Shown piece after piece: positions 1 through 8,564 of a DNA stretch of 64,000 nucleotides. The notes below the pieces were generated by a model. That model had not been told where the DNA came from. It saw only the letters and a list, made by a program, of their open reading frames with translations, and made no database searches. Position 1 is the first letter of the stretch; the number at the start of each line of letters is the position of its first letter. This stretch comes from Aquipuribacter nitratireducens (GTDB lineage Bacteria > Actinomycetota > Actinomycetes > Actinomycetales > JBBAYJ01): assembly GCF_037860835.1 (NCBI RefSeq), contig NZ_JBBEOG010000002.1, forward strand, positions 62,001 to 126,000, written 5' to 3'. Position numbers and translations under genes: made by a program.

Positions 1-1
1 C

Positions 2-1639
2 GACACCGTCGCGCTGCCGTACGAGGTGCCGGGTGTCGCGGCCTCCCGCGAGCTCGTCGACGCGGTGTGCCGGCAGGTCGACGACTACCTCCTGCCGCGG
101 CTGGAGCGCCTCGAGGCGCCACTGCTCGTCGTCGTCGGCGGGTCCACGGGCGCCGGCAAGTCGACGCTCGTCAACAGCCTCGTGCGCAACGCGGTGAGCC
201 GGTCCGGCGTCCTCCGCCCCACGACACGCGCGCCCGTGCTGGTCCACAACCCCGCCGACGCCCACTGGTTCGACGACCGGCGCATCCTTCCCGGGCTCGC
301 CCGCGTGCACGGCCCCGAGGAGGACCTGCCGCCGGACCGGCCCATCACGACGGTGAGGCTGGTGAGCGAGGAGGCCCTCCCGGCCGGGCTCGCCGTCCTC
401 GACGCCCCCGACGTCGACTCGGTCGTCGACTCCAACCGGGAGCTCGCCGCGCAGCTGCTCGCCGCCGCGGACCTCTGGCTGTTCGTCACCACCGCCGCCC
501 GCTACGCCGACGCGGTCCCGTGGGGGCTGCTGCAGGAGGCCGCGGCCCGCGCGGCCGCGCTCGCCGTGGTCCTCAACCGCGTCCCCGCCGCCGCGATGAC
601 CGACGTGCGGGACGACCTCGCGTCGATGCTGGCCGCGAACGGGCTCGGCGCGTCCCCGATGTTCACCATCGCCGACTCCGACGTCGAGCACGGTCTGCTG
701 CCGCGCCGTGCCGTCGCGGGGCTGCACGCGTGGCTCACCGGCCTCGCCGCGGACGAGGCCGCGCGCGGTGTCGTCATCCGCCGCACCGTCACCGGCGCCC
801 TCAACACCCTCGGCGAGCGGGTCGCCGTCGTCGCGGAGGCCGCCGACGCGCAGAACGCCGCCGCGACGGAGCTGCGGACGGTCGCGCGCGAGCGGTACGC
901 CGAGGCGCGGCGCCGGCTCGACACCGCCCTGTCCGACGGCTCGGTCCTGCGCGGCGAGGTGCTCGCCCGCTGGCAGGAGGCGCTCGGCACGGGCGAGCTG
1001 TGGCGCGGCCTGGAGTCCGGCGTCTCCCGGGTGCGCGACCGGCTGGTCGGCTTCGTCCGCGGTCGCCGCGCGCCGGTGGAGCGGCTCGGCGAGGCGTTGC
1101 AGTCCTCGACGCACGCCCTCGTCGTCTCCGAGCTGACCGCGGCGGCCGGCGACACGGCCCGCGAGTGGCGGGCCCGCCCCGCCGGAGCGGCCCTGCTCCG
1201 TCTCGACCCCACGCTCGCGCGTCCCTCCGACGGCTCCGACGAGCGGGTGGAGCGGCTCGTGCGGGACTGGCAGAGCGCCGTCATCGACCTGGTCTCGGAG
1301 CTCGGCGAGGGCAAGAAGGCCCAGGCCCGTGCGGTCAGCCTCGGTGTCAACGGTCTCGGCTTCGTCCTCATGCTCGCGGTCTTCAGCCAGACCGCCGGGC
1401 TCACCGGCGGCGAGGTCGCGATCGCCGGCGGGACCGCGGTCGTCAGCCAGCGCCTCCTCGAGGCGATCCTCGGCGACGAGGCGGTCCGCACCATGGCGGC
1501 GAAGGCTCGCGCCGACCTCCTCGACCGGGTCGGCGTCCTCCTCGAGGGCGAGCGTCGCCGCTGGGTCGACGCCGCCCCCGTCGCCGACGCCGGCGCACGG
1601 GTCCGGGCGTCCCTCGAGCTCCTGCAGGAGGCCCGGTGA
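2..1639 (+). CDS. Dynamin-like / YfjP-type GTPase, 5' end cut by window
   Basis: The frame is open from base 2 and the residues before the first possible GTG (position 26) look coding, so the true start probably lies left of the window. Counted from that GTG the P-loop GGSTGAGKST is at about residues 38-47, followed by DAPD (G3-like) and NRVP in place of the usual NKxD. A hydrophobic stretch near residues 435-470 suggests membrane association. The 3' end overlaps the next GTPase gene by 4 bp (GTGA). Paired, co-translated GTPases with membrane segments resemble the Streptomyces DynA/DynB division dynamins; that link is inference. Such proteins are often misnamed ABC transporters because of the P-loop. 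Confidence 0.75.
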   Translation, partial: DTVALPYEVPGVAASRELVDAVCRQVDDYLLPRLERLEAPLLVVVGGSTGAGKSTLVNSLVRNAVSRSGVLRPTTRAPVLVHNPADAHWFDDRRILPGLARVHGPEEDLPPDRPITTVRLVSEEALPAGLAVLDAPDVDSVVDSNRELAAQLLAAADLWLFVTTAARYADAVPWGLLQEAAARAAALAVVLNRVPAAAMTDVRDDLASMLAANGLGASPMFTIADSDVEHGLLPRRAVAGLHAWLTGLAADEAARGVVIRRTVTGALNTLGERVAVVAEAADAQNAAATELRTVARERYAEARRRLDTALSDGSVLRGEVLARWQEALGTGELWRGLESGVSRVRDRLVGFVRGRRAPVERLGEALQSSTHALVVSELTAAAGDTAREWRARPAGAALLRLDPTLARPSDGSDERVERLVRDWQSAVIDLVSELGEGKKAQARAVSLGVNGLGFVLMLAVFSQTAGLTGGEVAIAGGTAVVSQRLLEAILGDEAVRTMAAKARADLLDRVGVLLEGERRRWVDAAPVADAGARVRASLELLQEAR

Positions 1640-3342
1640 GCACGGCGGCGGGGACGGGGGAGGACCGCGTCGTCGGGGACCGGCGGTCCCGGCCGCGGCG
1701 CGGCGCCCGGGAACGTCGCGGCGGCGGGGTGGACCCGGCGGTGGAGGTGCCCGACCTCACCGGCCGCATCCGCAGCGCGCTCGAGCTCGCCGGCGACCGC
1801 TTCCCGCCCGACCGGGTCCGCGCCGCGAACGAGGAGCTGGAGCGGACGGAGGCCCGCGCCGGGCTCGGTGCCGAGCACACCGTGGTCGCGCTCATGGGCG
1901 CGACCGGCTCGGGCAAGTCGAGCCTGTTCAACGCCGTGGCCGGCTTCACGATCTCCCAGGTCGGGGTGCGGCGGCCCACGACGAGCGACCCGGTGGCGTG
2001 CACGTGGGGTCCCGGCACCGACGCGCTCCTCGACTGGCTCCAGGTGCCGTCGCGGCACCGCACGGAGCACACGAGCGAGCTCGTCGAGGGCCGCTCCGAC
2101 GCCCTCGAGGGGCTCGTCCTGCTCGACATGCCCGACCACGACTCCCGGGAGCGCGCCCACCGGGCGGACGTCGACCGCCTCGTCGGGCGGGTCGACCTCC
2201 TCGTGTGGGTCGTCGACCCGCAGAAGTACGCCGACGAGGCCCTCCACGCCGACTACCTGTCCCGGCTGCGGGGACACGACGACGTCCTCCTCGTCGTCCT
2301 CAACCAGGTCGACCGGCTCCGTGACGACGAGCGGGACGCCGTCCTCGCCGACCTCCGCCGTCTCGTCGCCGCCGACGGCCTGCCCCGCGCGTCGGTCCTC
2401 GCGACGTCGACGGTCACGGGGGAGGGCGTCGACGAGCTCCGGCGGCTCTTCGCCGACGCCGTCGCCTCCCGCGCCATGGCGCTGGGGCGCGCGCGGGCGG
2501 CGTTGCGGGAGGTCGCGGCCGACCTGCGCCGCGCCGTCGCCGACGACGAGCCCCACGTCGACGACGTCAACGGGGACGCCGACCTGACCGAGACCCTCGC
2601 CGGCGCGGCGTCCGTGCCGTCGGTGGTGGCCGCGGTCGAGGCCGACTACCGGCGTCAGGCGGCACGGCACGTCGGCTGGCCCTACACGCGGTGGCTCGGC
2701 CGCCTCGGTCGGGACCCGCTGCGTCGGCTCCGGCTCACCGACCCCGCACTGGGGGAGGAGCTGACCGGGCTGGCGCGCTCGTCGGTGCCCGCGCCCACCC
2801 GCGCGCAGCTCGCGCGCGTCGACCTCGCCGAGCGGCAGCTCGTCGACCGCGCGACGACGGGGCTGCCCGACCGCTGGGCGGACGCCGTGCGAGCGGCGCC
2901 GGTGCGGACGGAGGACCTCCGGGACGCCCTCGACCAGGCCGTCGTCGGCACCGACCTGTCGTTCCGGCGACCCCGCTGGTGGGTGGTCGTCGGCGCCCTG
3001 CAGTGGGTGTTCGCCCTGCTCGCGCTCGTGGGGCTCCTCGCCCTCGTCGGGCTGTTCGTCCTCGGCTTCCTCCAGGTGCCCGCACCGGACCTGCCCGCCC
3101 TGCCCGGGCTCCCGGACTGGCTCCCGGCGCCGACGGCCCTCCTCCTCGTCGGGCTCCTCGGTGGGCTGCTGCTGTCCGTGCTCGCGGGCGCAGCGGTTCC
3201 CGGACGGGCGCGGGCGCGCGCCCGCGAGGCCCGCACGCGCCTCGACGTCGCCGTGTCGGGGGTCGCGCGGGAACGGGTGCTGTCGCCCGTCGCCGACGTG
3301 CTCGCCGAGCACCGGCGGTGCCGGGAGCTGCTCACCCCCTGA
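1636..3342 (+). CDS. Dynamin-like membrane GTPase, second of a pair
   Basis: The start GTG lies inside the stop of the preceding gene, giving 568 residues. The first 40 residues are basic and disordered. The P-loop GATGSGKSS is at about residues 87-95, DMPD follows as a G3-like motif and NQVD as G4, so the GTPase fold is more complete here than in the upstream partner. Two hydrophobic helices lie near residues 449-478 and 500-520, which would anchor the protein in the membrane near its C-terminus. Together with the upstream gene it probably forms a heteromeric membrane-remodelling or septum-associated GTPase; the partner pairing is inferred from the overlap. Confidence 0.75.
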   Translation: MSTAAGTGEDRVVGDRRSRPRRGARERRGGGVDPAVEVPDLTGRIRSALELAGDRFPPDRVRAANEELERTEARAGLGAEHTVVALMGATGSGKSSLFNAVAGFTISQVGVRRPTTSDPVACTWGPGTDALLDWLQVPSRHRTEHTSELVEGRSDALEGLVLLDMPDHDSRERAHRADVDRLVGRVDLLVWVVDPQKYADEALHADYLSRLRGHDDVLLVVLNQVDRLRDDERDAVLADLRRLVAADGLPRASVLATSTVTGEGVDELRRLFADAVASRAMALGRARAALREVAADLRRAVADDEPHVDDVNGDADLTETLAGAASVPSVVAAVEADYRRQAARHVGWPYTRWLGRLGRDPLRRLRLTDPALGEELTGLARSSVPAPTRAQLARVDLAERQLVDRATTGLPDRWADAVRAAPVRTEDLRDALDQAVVGTDLSFRRPRWWVVVGALQWVFALLALVGLLALVGLFVLGFLQVPAPDLPALPGLPDWLPAPTALLLVGLLGGLLLSVLAGAAVPGRARARAREARTRLDVAVSGVARERVLSPVADVLAEHRRCRELLTP

Positions 3343-3510
3343 CGCCGGGGCCGTGCGGTCGCGTCCCGGTCGGTGCCGTGTCCACAGGTCGTCGGGCGGC
3401 GTCGTCGTCCACAGCAGCGGACGCCGGCCACCCCGTCGGTGCACCGCGGCGTCGAGGCTCGTCCCGACGCGCCGGCACCCGTCGGCGCCCGAGACGACAA
3501 GGGGCACCTC

Positions 3511-4107
3511 ATGCTCAACGACACCCGGATCACGCTGCGCGGCAACGTCGCGACCACCCCCTCGCTCAAGGTGACGACGGCCGGCACGACCCTCTGCACG
3601 TTCCGCATGGCCGTGACCGACCGGCGCTGGTCGGACACCGACCAGAAGTACGTCGACGGCGCGACGAGCTGGTACACCGTCACGGCCTGGCGGGGGCTCG
3701 CTGGCAACGTCGCGGCCAGCCTCGCCCCCGGCACCGGCGTCGTGGTCCAGGGCCGACTGCGCATCCGCGACTACACGTGGGAGAACCAGCCGCGCACGAG
3801 CGCCGACGTCACGGCCGACGTCGTGGCGCTCGACCTCTCGTGGGGCACCGTGAAGCTCGAGCCGGCCCGGCGTCGCGGTGGCAGCAGCAGCGGCGAGCGG
3901 TCCGCCGACCGCGCCGAGGCCGAGATCCTGGCGGCCCAGTCGGCGGCAGAGGTGACCGAGGAGTCCCGCCTGGCCTACGAGGCGGCGGAGCCGGACGAGG
4001 GCCTCGGTGACGGGGACCTCGGCGAGCAGGACGGCGAGGCCGACGGCGGGACCACCGAGGGCGACGCGCCGTCTCTCGCGGTCGTCGGGGCCGCGGACCC
4101 GTTCTGA
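3511..4107 (+). CDS. ssb: Single-stranded DNA-binding protein
   Basis: 198 residues. The N-terminal OB fold (about 1-108) carries typical SSB features: a GNVA start strand, FRMAVTDRRW, the WYTVTAWRGLAGNVA segment and VVVQGRLR. The rest is a Glu/Asp/Gly-rich tail ending in ADPF, a short version of the acidic PF-ending tip that recruits DNA repair and replication partners. The ATG at 3511 is preceded by an AAGGGG ribosome site; an open frame further upstream (from 3373) has no SSB homology and was not used. The 168-bp gap before it has two DnaA-box-like 9-mers. This may be a second SSB paralogue rather than the ribosomal-operon one, since no rpsF or rpsR is adjacent. Confidence 0.9.
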   Translation: MLNDTRITLRGNVATTPSLKVTTAGTTLCTFRMAVTDRRWSDTDQKYVDGATSWYTVTAWRGLAGNVAASLAPGTGVVVQGRLRIRDYTWENQPRTSADVTADVVALDLSWGTVKLEPARRRGGSSSGERSADRAEAEILAAQSAAEVTEESRLAYEAAEPDEGLGDGDLGEQDGEADGGTTEGDAPSLAVVGAADPF

Positions 4108-4111
4108 GGGC

Positions 4112-4762
4112 TCACCCGACGGCGGCGAGCACGGCCACGACGACACCGACGACGACGAACAGCACCGCCGAGCCGCGCAGCACCGTCCGCTGCGGCAGCA
4201 CGCGCGCGAGGCGGGCGCCGACCTCCACGGCGACCGCGTTGGCGGCCACCATCCCGAGGCTCGCGCCGACGAACGTCGCGACGGCGTCCTGCTGGGCCGC
4301 GATCGCGACGGTGGCGAGCTGGGTCTTGTCGCCCATCTCCCCGAGGGCGAAGGTCAGCGCGACGGCGAGGACGGCACTGCGGCCCGTCGCGGTGGCGAGC
4401 CGCCGTGCGAGCCGCCCCGTGCCCGGGACCACGTCGCCGCCGTCCTCGTCGCCGTCGTCGTCGCCGTGCCCGTCGCCCAGCGTCTCCCGCCACAGCCACA
4501 GGCCCACGAGCACGAAGAGGACGCCGGAGACGATCCCGACCGGGCGGGCCGGCAGCACCGCCCCGGCCGCGGCGCCCACGAGGACCGCGACGAGCTGGAC
4601 CGCGAGGATGCCGAGGGTCACGCCCAGCAGCACCACCCGGCGACCGAGCCGCGCCGACAGCCCCGCCGCGAGCAGCTGGGACTTGTCGCCGAACTCCGCG
4701 AGGAACGTCGCGAGGGCGGCGCCCCCGGCCGCGAGCAGCCAGGCGCCGAGGGCGGTCGTCAC
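4112..4762 (-). CDS. TMEM165/GDT1 (UPF0016) family cation exporter
   Basis: 216 residues, nearly all hydrophobic, with two repeats each holding the family motif E-x-G-D-K-(S/T)-Q: EFGDKSQ near residue 23 and EMGDKTQ in the second half. The two halves are joined by an acidic Asp-rich loop (about residues 95-115). Family members export Mn2+ or Ca2+ in exchange for protons. The gene converges on ssb with only 4 bp between stops and is divergent from ettA. No yybP-ykoY Mn2+ riboswitch fits in the 86-bp upstream gap. The start is GTG at 4762. Confidence 0.85.
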   Translation of the reverse strand: MTTALGAWLLAAGGAALATFLAEFGDKSQLLAAGLSARLGRRVVLLGVTLGILAVQLVAVLVGAAAGAVLPARPVGIVSGVLFVLVGLWLWRETLGDGHGDDDGDEDGGDVVPGTGRLARRLATATGRSAVLAVALTFALGEMGDKTQLATVAIAAQQDAVATFVGASLGMVAANAVAVEVGARLARVLPQRTVLRGSAVLFVVVGVVVAVLAAVG

Positions 4763-4836
4763 GGTGCGCTCACCCCGGCATCCTCCCGTACCCGAGGGCG
4801 CGGCCCGACCGTGCGCGGTCGGCGGTGGGGCTCCCC

Positions 4837-4848
4837 TAGCCTGGGGCC
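4837..4848 (+). promoter_or_regulatory. Leaderless promoter -10 of ettA
   Basis: TAGCCT at 4837-4842 ends six bases before the GTG start, so transcription would begin at or next to the start codon. No Shine-Dalgarno sequence is present. Confidence 0.65.
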
Positions 4849-6534
4849 GTGGCGGAATTCATCTACACGATGTACAAGGCCCGCAAGGCCCACGGCGACA
4901 AGGTCATCCTCGACGACGTCACCATGTCGTTCTACCCCGGCGCCAAGATCGGTGTCGTCGGCCCGAACGGTGCGGGGAAGTCGACGATCCTCAAGATCAT
5001 GGCGGGGCTCGACCAGCCCTCCAACGGCGAGGCGCGGCTCTCGCCCGGCTACTCCGTGGGCATCCTCCAGCAGGAGCCGCCGCTCAACGAGGAGAAGACC
5101 GTCCTCGGCAACGTCGAGGAGGGCCTCGGCGAGATCAAGCAGAAGCTCGACCGCTTCAACGAGATCAGCGCGCTGATGGGCGAGCCGGACGCCGACTTCG
5201 ACGCGCTCATGGCGGAGATGGGGGAGCTGCAGGAGGCGCTCGACCACGCCGACGCGTGGGACCTCGACAGCCAGCTGGAGCAGGCGATGGACGCACTGCG
5301 CTGCCCGCCGCCGGACGCCGACGTCACCGTCCTGTCCGGTGGCGAGCGCCGCCGGGTCGCCCTCTGCAAGCTCCTGCTGAGCAAGCCGGACCTGCTCCTG
5401 CTCGACGAGCCCACGAACCACCTCGACGCGGAGAGCGTCAGCTGGCTCGAGCAGCACCTCGCCGCCTACCCGGGCGCCGTGCTCGCCGTCACGCACGACC
5501 GCTACTTCCTCGACAACGTCGCTCAGTGGATCGCCGAGGTCGACCGCGGCAAGCTCTACCCGTACGAGGGCAACTACTCGACGTACCTGGAGAAGAAGCA
5601 GGAGCGCCTGCAGGTCCAGGGCAAGAAGGACGCGAAGCTCGCCAAGCGCCTCAAGGACGAGCTGGAGTGGGTGCGCCAGAACTCCAAGGGCCGCCAGACC
5701 AAGTCCCGGGCGCGCCTGCAGCGCTACGAGGAGATGGCGGCGGAGGCCGAGCGCACCCGCAAGCTCGACTTCGAGGAGATCCAGATCCCGCCGGGGCCGC
5801 GCCTCGGCTCCACCGTCATCGAGGTCGACGACCTCCACAAGGGCTTCGACGAGCGCGGCACCCTCATCTCGGGGCTGTCGTTCTCGCTGCCCCGCAACGG
5901 CATCGTCGGGGTCATCGGCCCCAACGGCGTCGGCAAGACGACCCTGTTCAAGACCATCGTGGGTCTCGAGGAGCCCGACGCGGGGACCGTCAAGGTCGGC
6001 GAGACCGTGAAGATCTCCTACGTCGACCAGAACCGCGCGAACATCGACCCGAGGAAGACCCTGTGGGAGGTCGTGTCCGACGGCCTCGACCACATCCAGG
6101 TGGGCAACGTCGAGATGCCGTCGCGGGCGTACGTGTCGGCGTTCGGCTTCAAGGGCCCGGACCAGCAGAAGCCGGCCGGGGTGCTGTCCGGCGGGGAGCG
6201 CAACCGGCTCAACCTCGCCCTCACCCTCAAGGAGGGCGGCAACCTCCTGCTGCTCGACGAGCCGACGAACGACCTCGACGTCGAGACGCTCGGGTCGCTG
6301 GAGAACGCGCTGCTCGACTTCCCCGGGTGCGCGGTCGTCATCAGCCACGACCGCTGGTTCCTCGACCGGGTGTGCACGCACATCCTCGCCTACGAGGGCG
6401 ACGAGAAGGACCCCGCGAAGTGGTTCTGGTTCGAGGGCAACTTCGAGTCCTACGAGGCGAACAAGGTCGAGCGGCTCGGCCCGGACGCCGCCCGGCCGCA
6501 CCGGGTCACGCACCGCAAGCTCACCCGCGACTGA
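4849..6534 (+). CDS. ettA: Energy-dependent translational throttle protein EttA (ABC-F)
   Basis: 561 residues with two ABC ATPase domains and no membrane segment, the ABC-F layout. Walker A GPNGAGKST is at 38-46, the first signature LSGGERRR near 162 and LLLDEPTNHLD near 183. The second domain has GPNGVGKTT near 357, LSGGERNR and LLLDEPTNDLD. The linker between domains is basic and carries the R-rich segment typical of ABC-F proteins. Length matches E. coli EttA (555). EttA binds the ribosomal E site and gates the first elongation step according to the ATP/ADP ratio. Single gene with its own leaderless promoter; DUF2254 follows 9 bp later. Confidence 0.93.
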   Translation: MAEFIYTMYKARKAHGDKVILDDVTMSFYPGAKIGVVGPNGAGKSTILKIMAGLDQPSNGEARLSPGYSVGILQQEPPLNEEKTVLGNVEEGLGEIKQKLDRFNEISALMGEPDADFDALMAEMGELQEALDHADAWDLDSQLEQAMDALRCPPPDADVTVLSGGERRRVALCKLLLSKPDLLLLDEPTNHLDAESVSWLEQHLAAYPGAVLAVTHDRYFLDNVAQWIAEVDRGKLYPYEGNYSTYLEKKQERLQVQGKKDAKLAKRLKDELEWVRQNSKGRQTKSRARLQRYEEMAAEAERTRKLDFEEIQIPPGPRLGSTVIEVDDLHKGFDERGTLISGLSFSLPRNGIVGVIGPNGVGKTTLFKTIVGLEEPDAGTVKVGETVKISYVDQNRANIDPRKTLWEVVSDGLDHIQVGNVEMPSRAYVSAFGFKGPDQQKPAGVLSGGERNRLNLALTLKEGGNLLLLDEPTNDLDVETLGSLENALLDFPGCAVVISHDRWFLDRVCTHILAYEGDEKDPAKWFWFEGNFESYEANKVERLGPDAARPHRVTHRKLTRD

Positions 6535-6543
6535 GTCCGCGCC

Positions 6544-7866
6544 GTGGTCGCCGTCGTGCAGCGCGTCCGCGAGTCCTTCTGGGCCGTTCCGACGCTGCTG
6601 TGCGTGGCGGCCGCGGTGCTCGCCCTCGTCCTCGTCGAGGTCGACCGGGCGCTCCTCGGCGTGCAGGTCCTCGAGGGCGTGGACGTCCTCTACCGGGTCG
6701 GGGCCGACGGCAGCCGCAGCCTGCTGTCGGCCATCGCGGGCTCGGTGCTGGCTGCCGCGTCCACCACGTTCTCCATCACCATCGCGGTCCTCGCGCTCAC
6801 GTCGTCGGCGTTCGGTCCGCGGCTCGTGCGCAACTTCATGGCCGACCGCGTCAACCAGGCGGCGCTCGGGACCTTCCTCGCGACGTTCCTCTACTCGCTG
6901 CTGGTGCTGCGAGCCATCCGGACCATCTCCGGGACGGAGACGGACGAGGCGTTCGTCCCCCACATCGCCGTCAACGTCGCCATGCTCCTCGCGATCGTCA
7001 GCATCGCGACGCTCGTGTGGTTCATCCACCACATCAGCGACAGCATCCAGGTGTGGACGCTCGCGCGCCGCGTGCGCGGCGAGCTGCGCCGCACGATCGA
7101 CGACCTCTACCCCGATCGGCGTGGCACGGGCGAGGAGCGGGCCGAACCGGAGCTCGCCGACCCCGGCCCCGTCACCCTGCGGGTGCGCAGCGACGACGCG
7201 GGGTACGTCCTCACCGTCGCCCTCGACGACCTCGTGCACCACGCGGAGGAGCACGACGTGCTCGTGCGGCTGCGGGTCCGGCCGGGCGACTTCGTCGTCG
7301 AGGGGCAGGAGCTCGCCCACGTCCACGGCACCGTCCGCGACGCCGAGGACCTCGTCGGCTGCGTGCGCCCTGCGGTGGTGCTCGCGCCGTCCCGCAACCC
7401 GGCGCAGGACGTCGGCTTCGCCGTCCAGCTGCTCCTCGACATGCTCGCCCGGGCGCTGTCGCCGGGCACGAACGACCCCTACACGGCCCGGACGGCGCTC
7501 GACGACCTCAGCGACGGCCTGGCCGCGATGGCCCGGCGCTCGCGGCCACCCGAGCGCCACACCGACGACGACGGGACGGTGCGTGTCGTCGCGCCGACGA
7601 TCCGGCTGCCGGAGCTCCTGGAGACCGTCGTCGACACCGTCCGGGCCTACGGGCTGCCGCACCCGGACGTCGTCGTGCGGACCGTCAGGCTGATCGGTCA
7701 GGTCGCCGACGACGCCGACCGGGCCGACCTTCCGGCGCTCGGCGCCCAGCTCGACGTGCTCCTCGACCACCACGCCCGCACGCAGCCCTACCCCCGCGAC
7801 CGGGAGCGCGTGCTCGCTGCGGCGGAGGAGGCCCGTGCGTCCCTGCCGGCGACGCCCGCCCTCTGA
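6544..7866 (+). CDS. DUF2254 family membrane protein
   Basis: 440 residues. Four hydrophobic segments occupy about the first 180 residues (near 15-35, 60-85, 105-130 and 140-165), with the SAIAGSVLAAASTTFSITI stretch characteristic of DUF2254. The remaining 260 residues form a soluble domain rich in Asp, Arg and Val, which includes RPGDFV and SPGTNDPYTA segments conserved in the family. The function of the family is unknown. It lies 9 bp after ettA and converges on alkB with 19 bp between stops. Confidence 0.8.
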   Translation: MVAVVQRVRESFWAVPTLLCVAAAVLALVLVEVDRALLGVQVLEGVDVLYRVGADGSRSLLSAIAGSVLAAASTTFSITIAVLALTSSAFGPRLVRNFMADRVNQAALGTFLATFLYSLLVLRAIRTISGTETDEAFVPHIAVNVAMLLAIVSIATLVWFIHHISDSIQVWTLARRVRGELRRTIDDLYPDRRGTGEERAEPELADPGPVTLRVRSDDAGYVLTVALDDLVHHAEEHDVLVRLRVRPGDFVVEGQELAHVHGTVRDAEDLVGCVRPAVVLAPSRNPAQDVGFAVQLLLDMLARALSPGTNDPYTARTALDDLSDGLAAMARRSRPPERHTDDDGTVRVVAPTIRLPELLETVVDTVRAYGLPHPDVVVRTVRLIGQVADDADRADLPALGAQLDVLLDHHARTQPYPRDRERVLAAAEEARASLPATPAL

Positions 7867-7885
7867 GGAGCGGGGCGAGACCGGC

Positions 7886-8536
7886 TCAGGCGACCCCGCG
7901 CGGGCGCAGCTGCACGCTGATGCGCGGGCCCACCGGCCGCGCGGTCTTCGGCACGCAGTGGTCCCACGTGCGCTGGCACGACCCGCCCATGACGAGGAGG
8001 TCGCCGTGCCCGAGGGGGAACCGCAGCGTGGGTCCGCCGCCGTCGACGGGGCGCAGGGCGAGCGCCCGCGGCTCCCCGACGGAGAGGATCCCGACGAGCA
8101 CGTCCTCGTGCCGGCTGCGACCGATGCGGTCACCGTGCCATGCGACCCCGTCTCGGCCGTCGCGGTACCAGCACAGTCCGGCGCTCGCGACGCGCTGCGG
8201 GGCCGGGAGCCCGTAGTGCGCGTCGAGCGCCTCCCGGGCCGCCGTGAGGGCGGGGTGCGGCCACGGCTCCTCGGGGCCGTACCAGGCGAGCAGGCGGGGG
8301 ACGGTGACCACGCGGTCGTACATGCGGCGCTCCTCGGCGCGCCACGGCACGGTGCCGACGAGGTGCGCCATGACTCCGGCCGAACCCCGCAGCCAGCCGC
8401 GCCGGACGTCGAGCCACGCCCCGTGCGCGAGGTCGACGCGCTCGAGCCCGTCGGCGAGCGCACCGAGGGACCACCCCTCGGTGGTGTCCGGCCCCTCGGC
8501 GGCGTCGAGGAGCGACGGCTGGAAGGCGGTCCGCAC
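7886..8536 (-). CDS. alkB: AlkB-type 2-oxoglutarate/Fe(II) dioxygenase (DNA/RNA repair)
   Basis: 216 residues. The iron ligands are visible as WHGD (His134, Asp136) and His193 in RTWDHCVPK, and the 2-oxoglutarate arginine lies in PRISVQLRPR (Arg205). Tyr124 in LCWYRDG fits the nucleic-acid contacting region. Such enzymes oxidatively remove methyl groups from 1-methyladenine and 3-methylcytosine. The gene is the last on the minus strand before the convergent DUF2254. A TACGCT element 7 bases upstream of the GTG start suggests a leaderless transcript. Confidence 0.88.
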   Translation of the reverse strand: MRTAFQPSLLDAAEGPDTTEGWSLGALADGLERVDLAHGAWLDVRRGWLRGSAGVMAHLVGTVPWRAEERRMYDRVVTVPRLLAWYGPEEPWPHPALTAAREALDAHYGLPAPQRVASAGLCWYRDGRDGVAWHGDRIGRSRHEDVLVGILSVGEPRALALRPVDGGGPTLRFPLGHGDLLVMGGSCQRTWDHCVPKTARPVGPRISVQLRPRGVA

Positions 8537-8549
8537 GACCGATAGCGTA
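8537..8549 (-). promoter_or_regulatory. Leaderless promoter -10 of alkB
   Basis: On the minus strand TACGCT (8549 to 8544) is followed by seven bases and the GTG start at 8536. Confidence 0.55.
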
Positions 8550-8564
8550 CAGGTGTTCGAGCGG

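Noticed and set aside
4763-4848. Mn2+ (yybP-ykoY) riboswitch before the GDT1-type exporter
   Set aside because: The 86-bp gap is too short and lacks the conserved loops.
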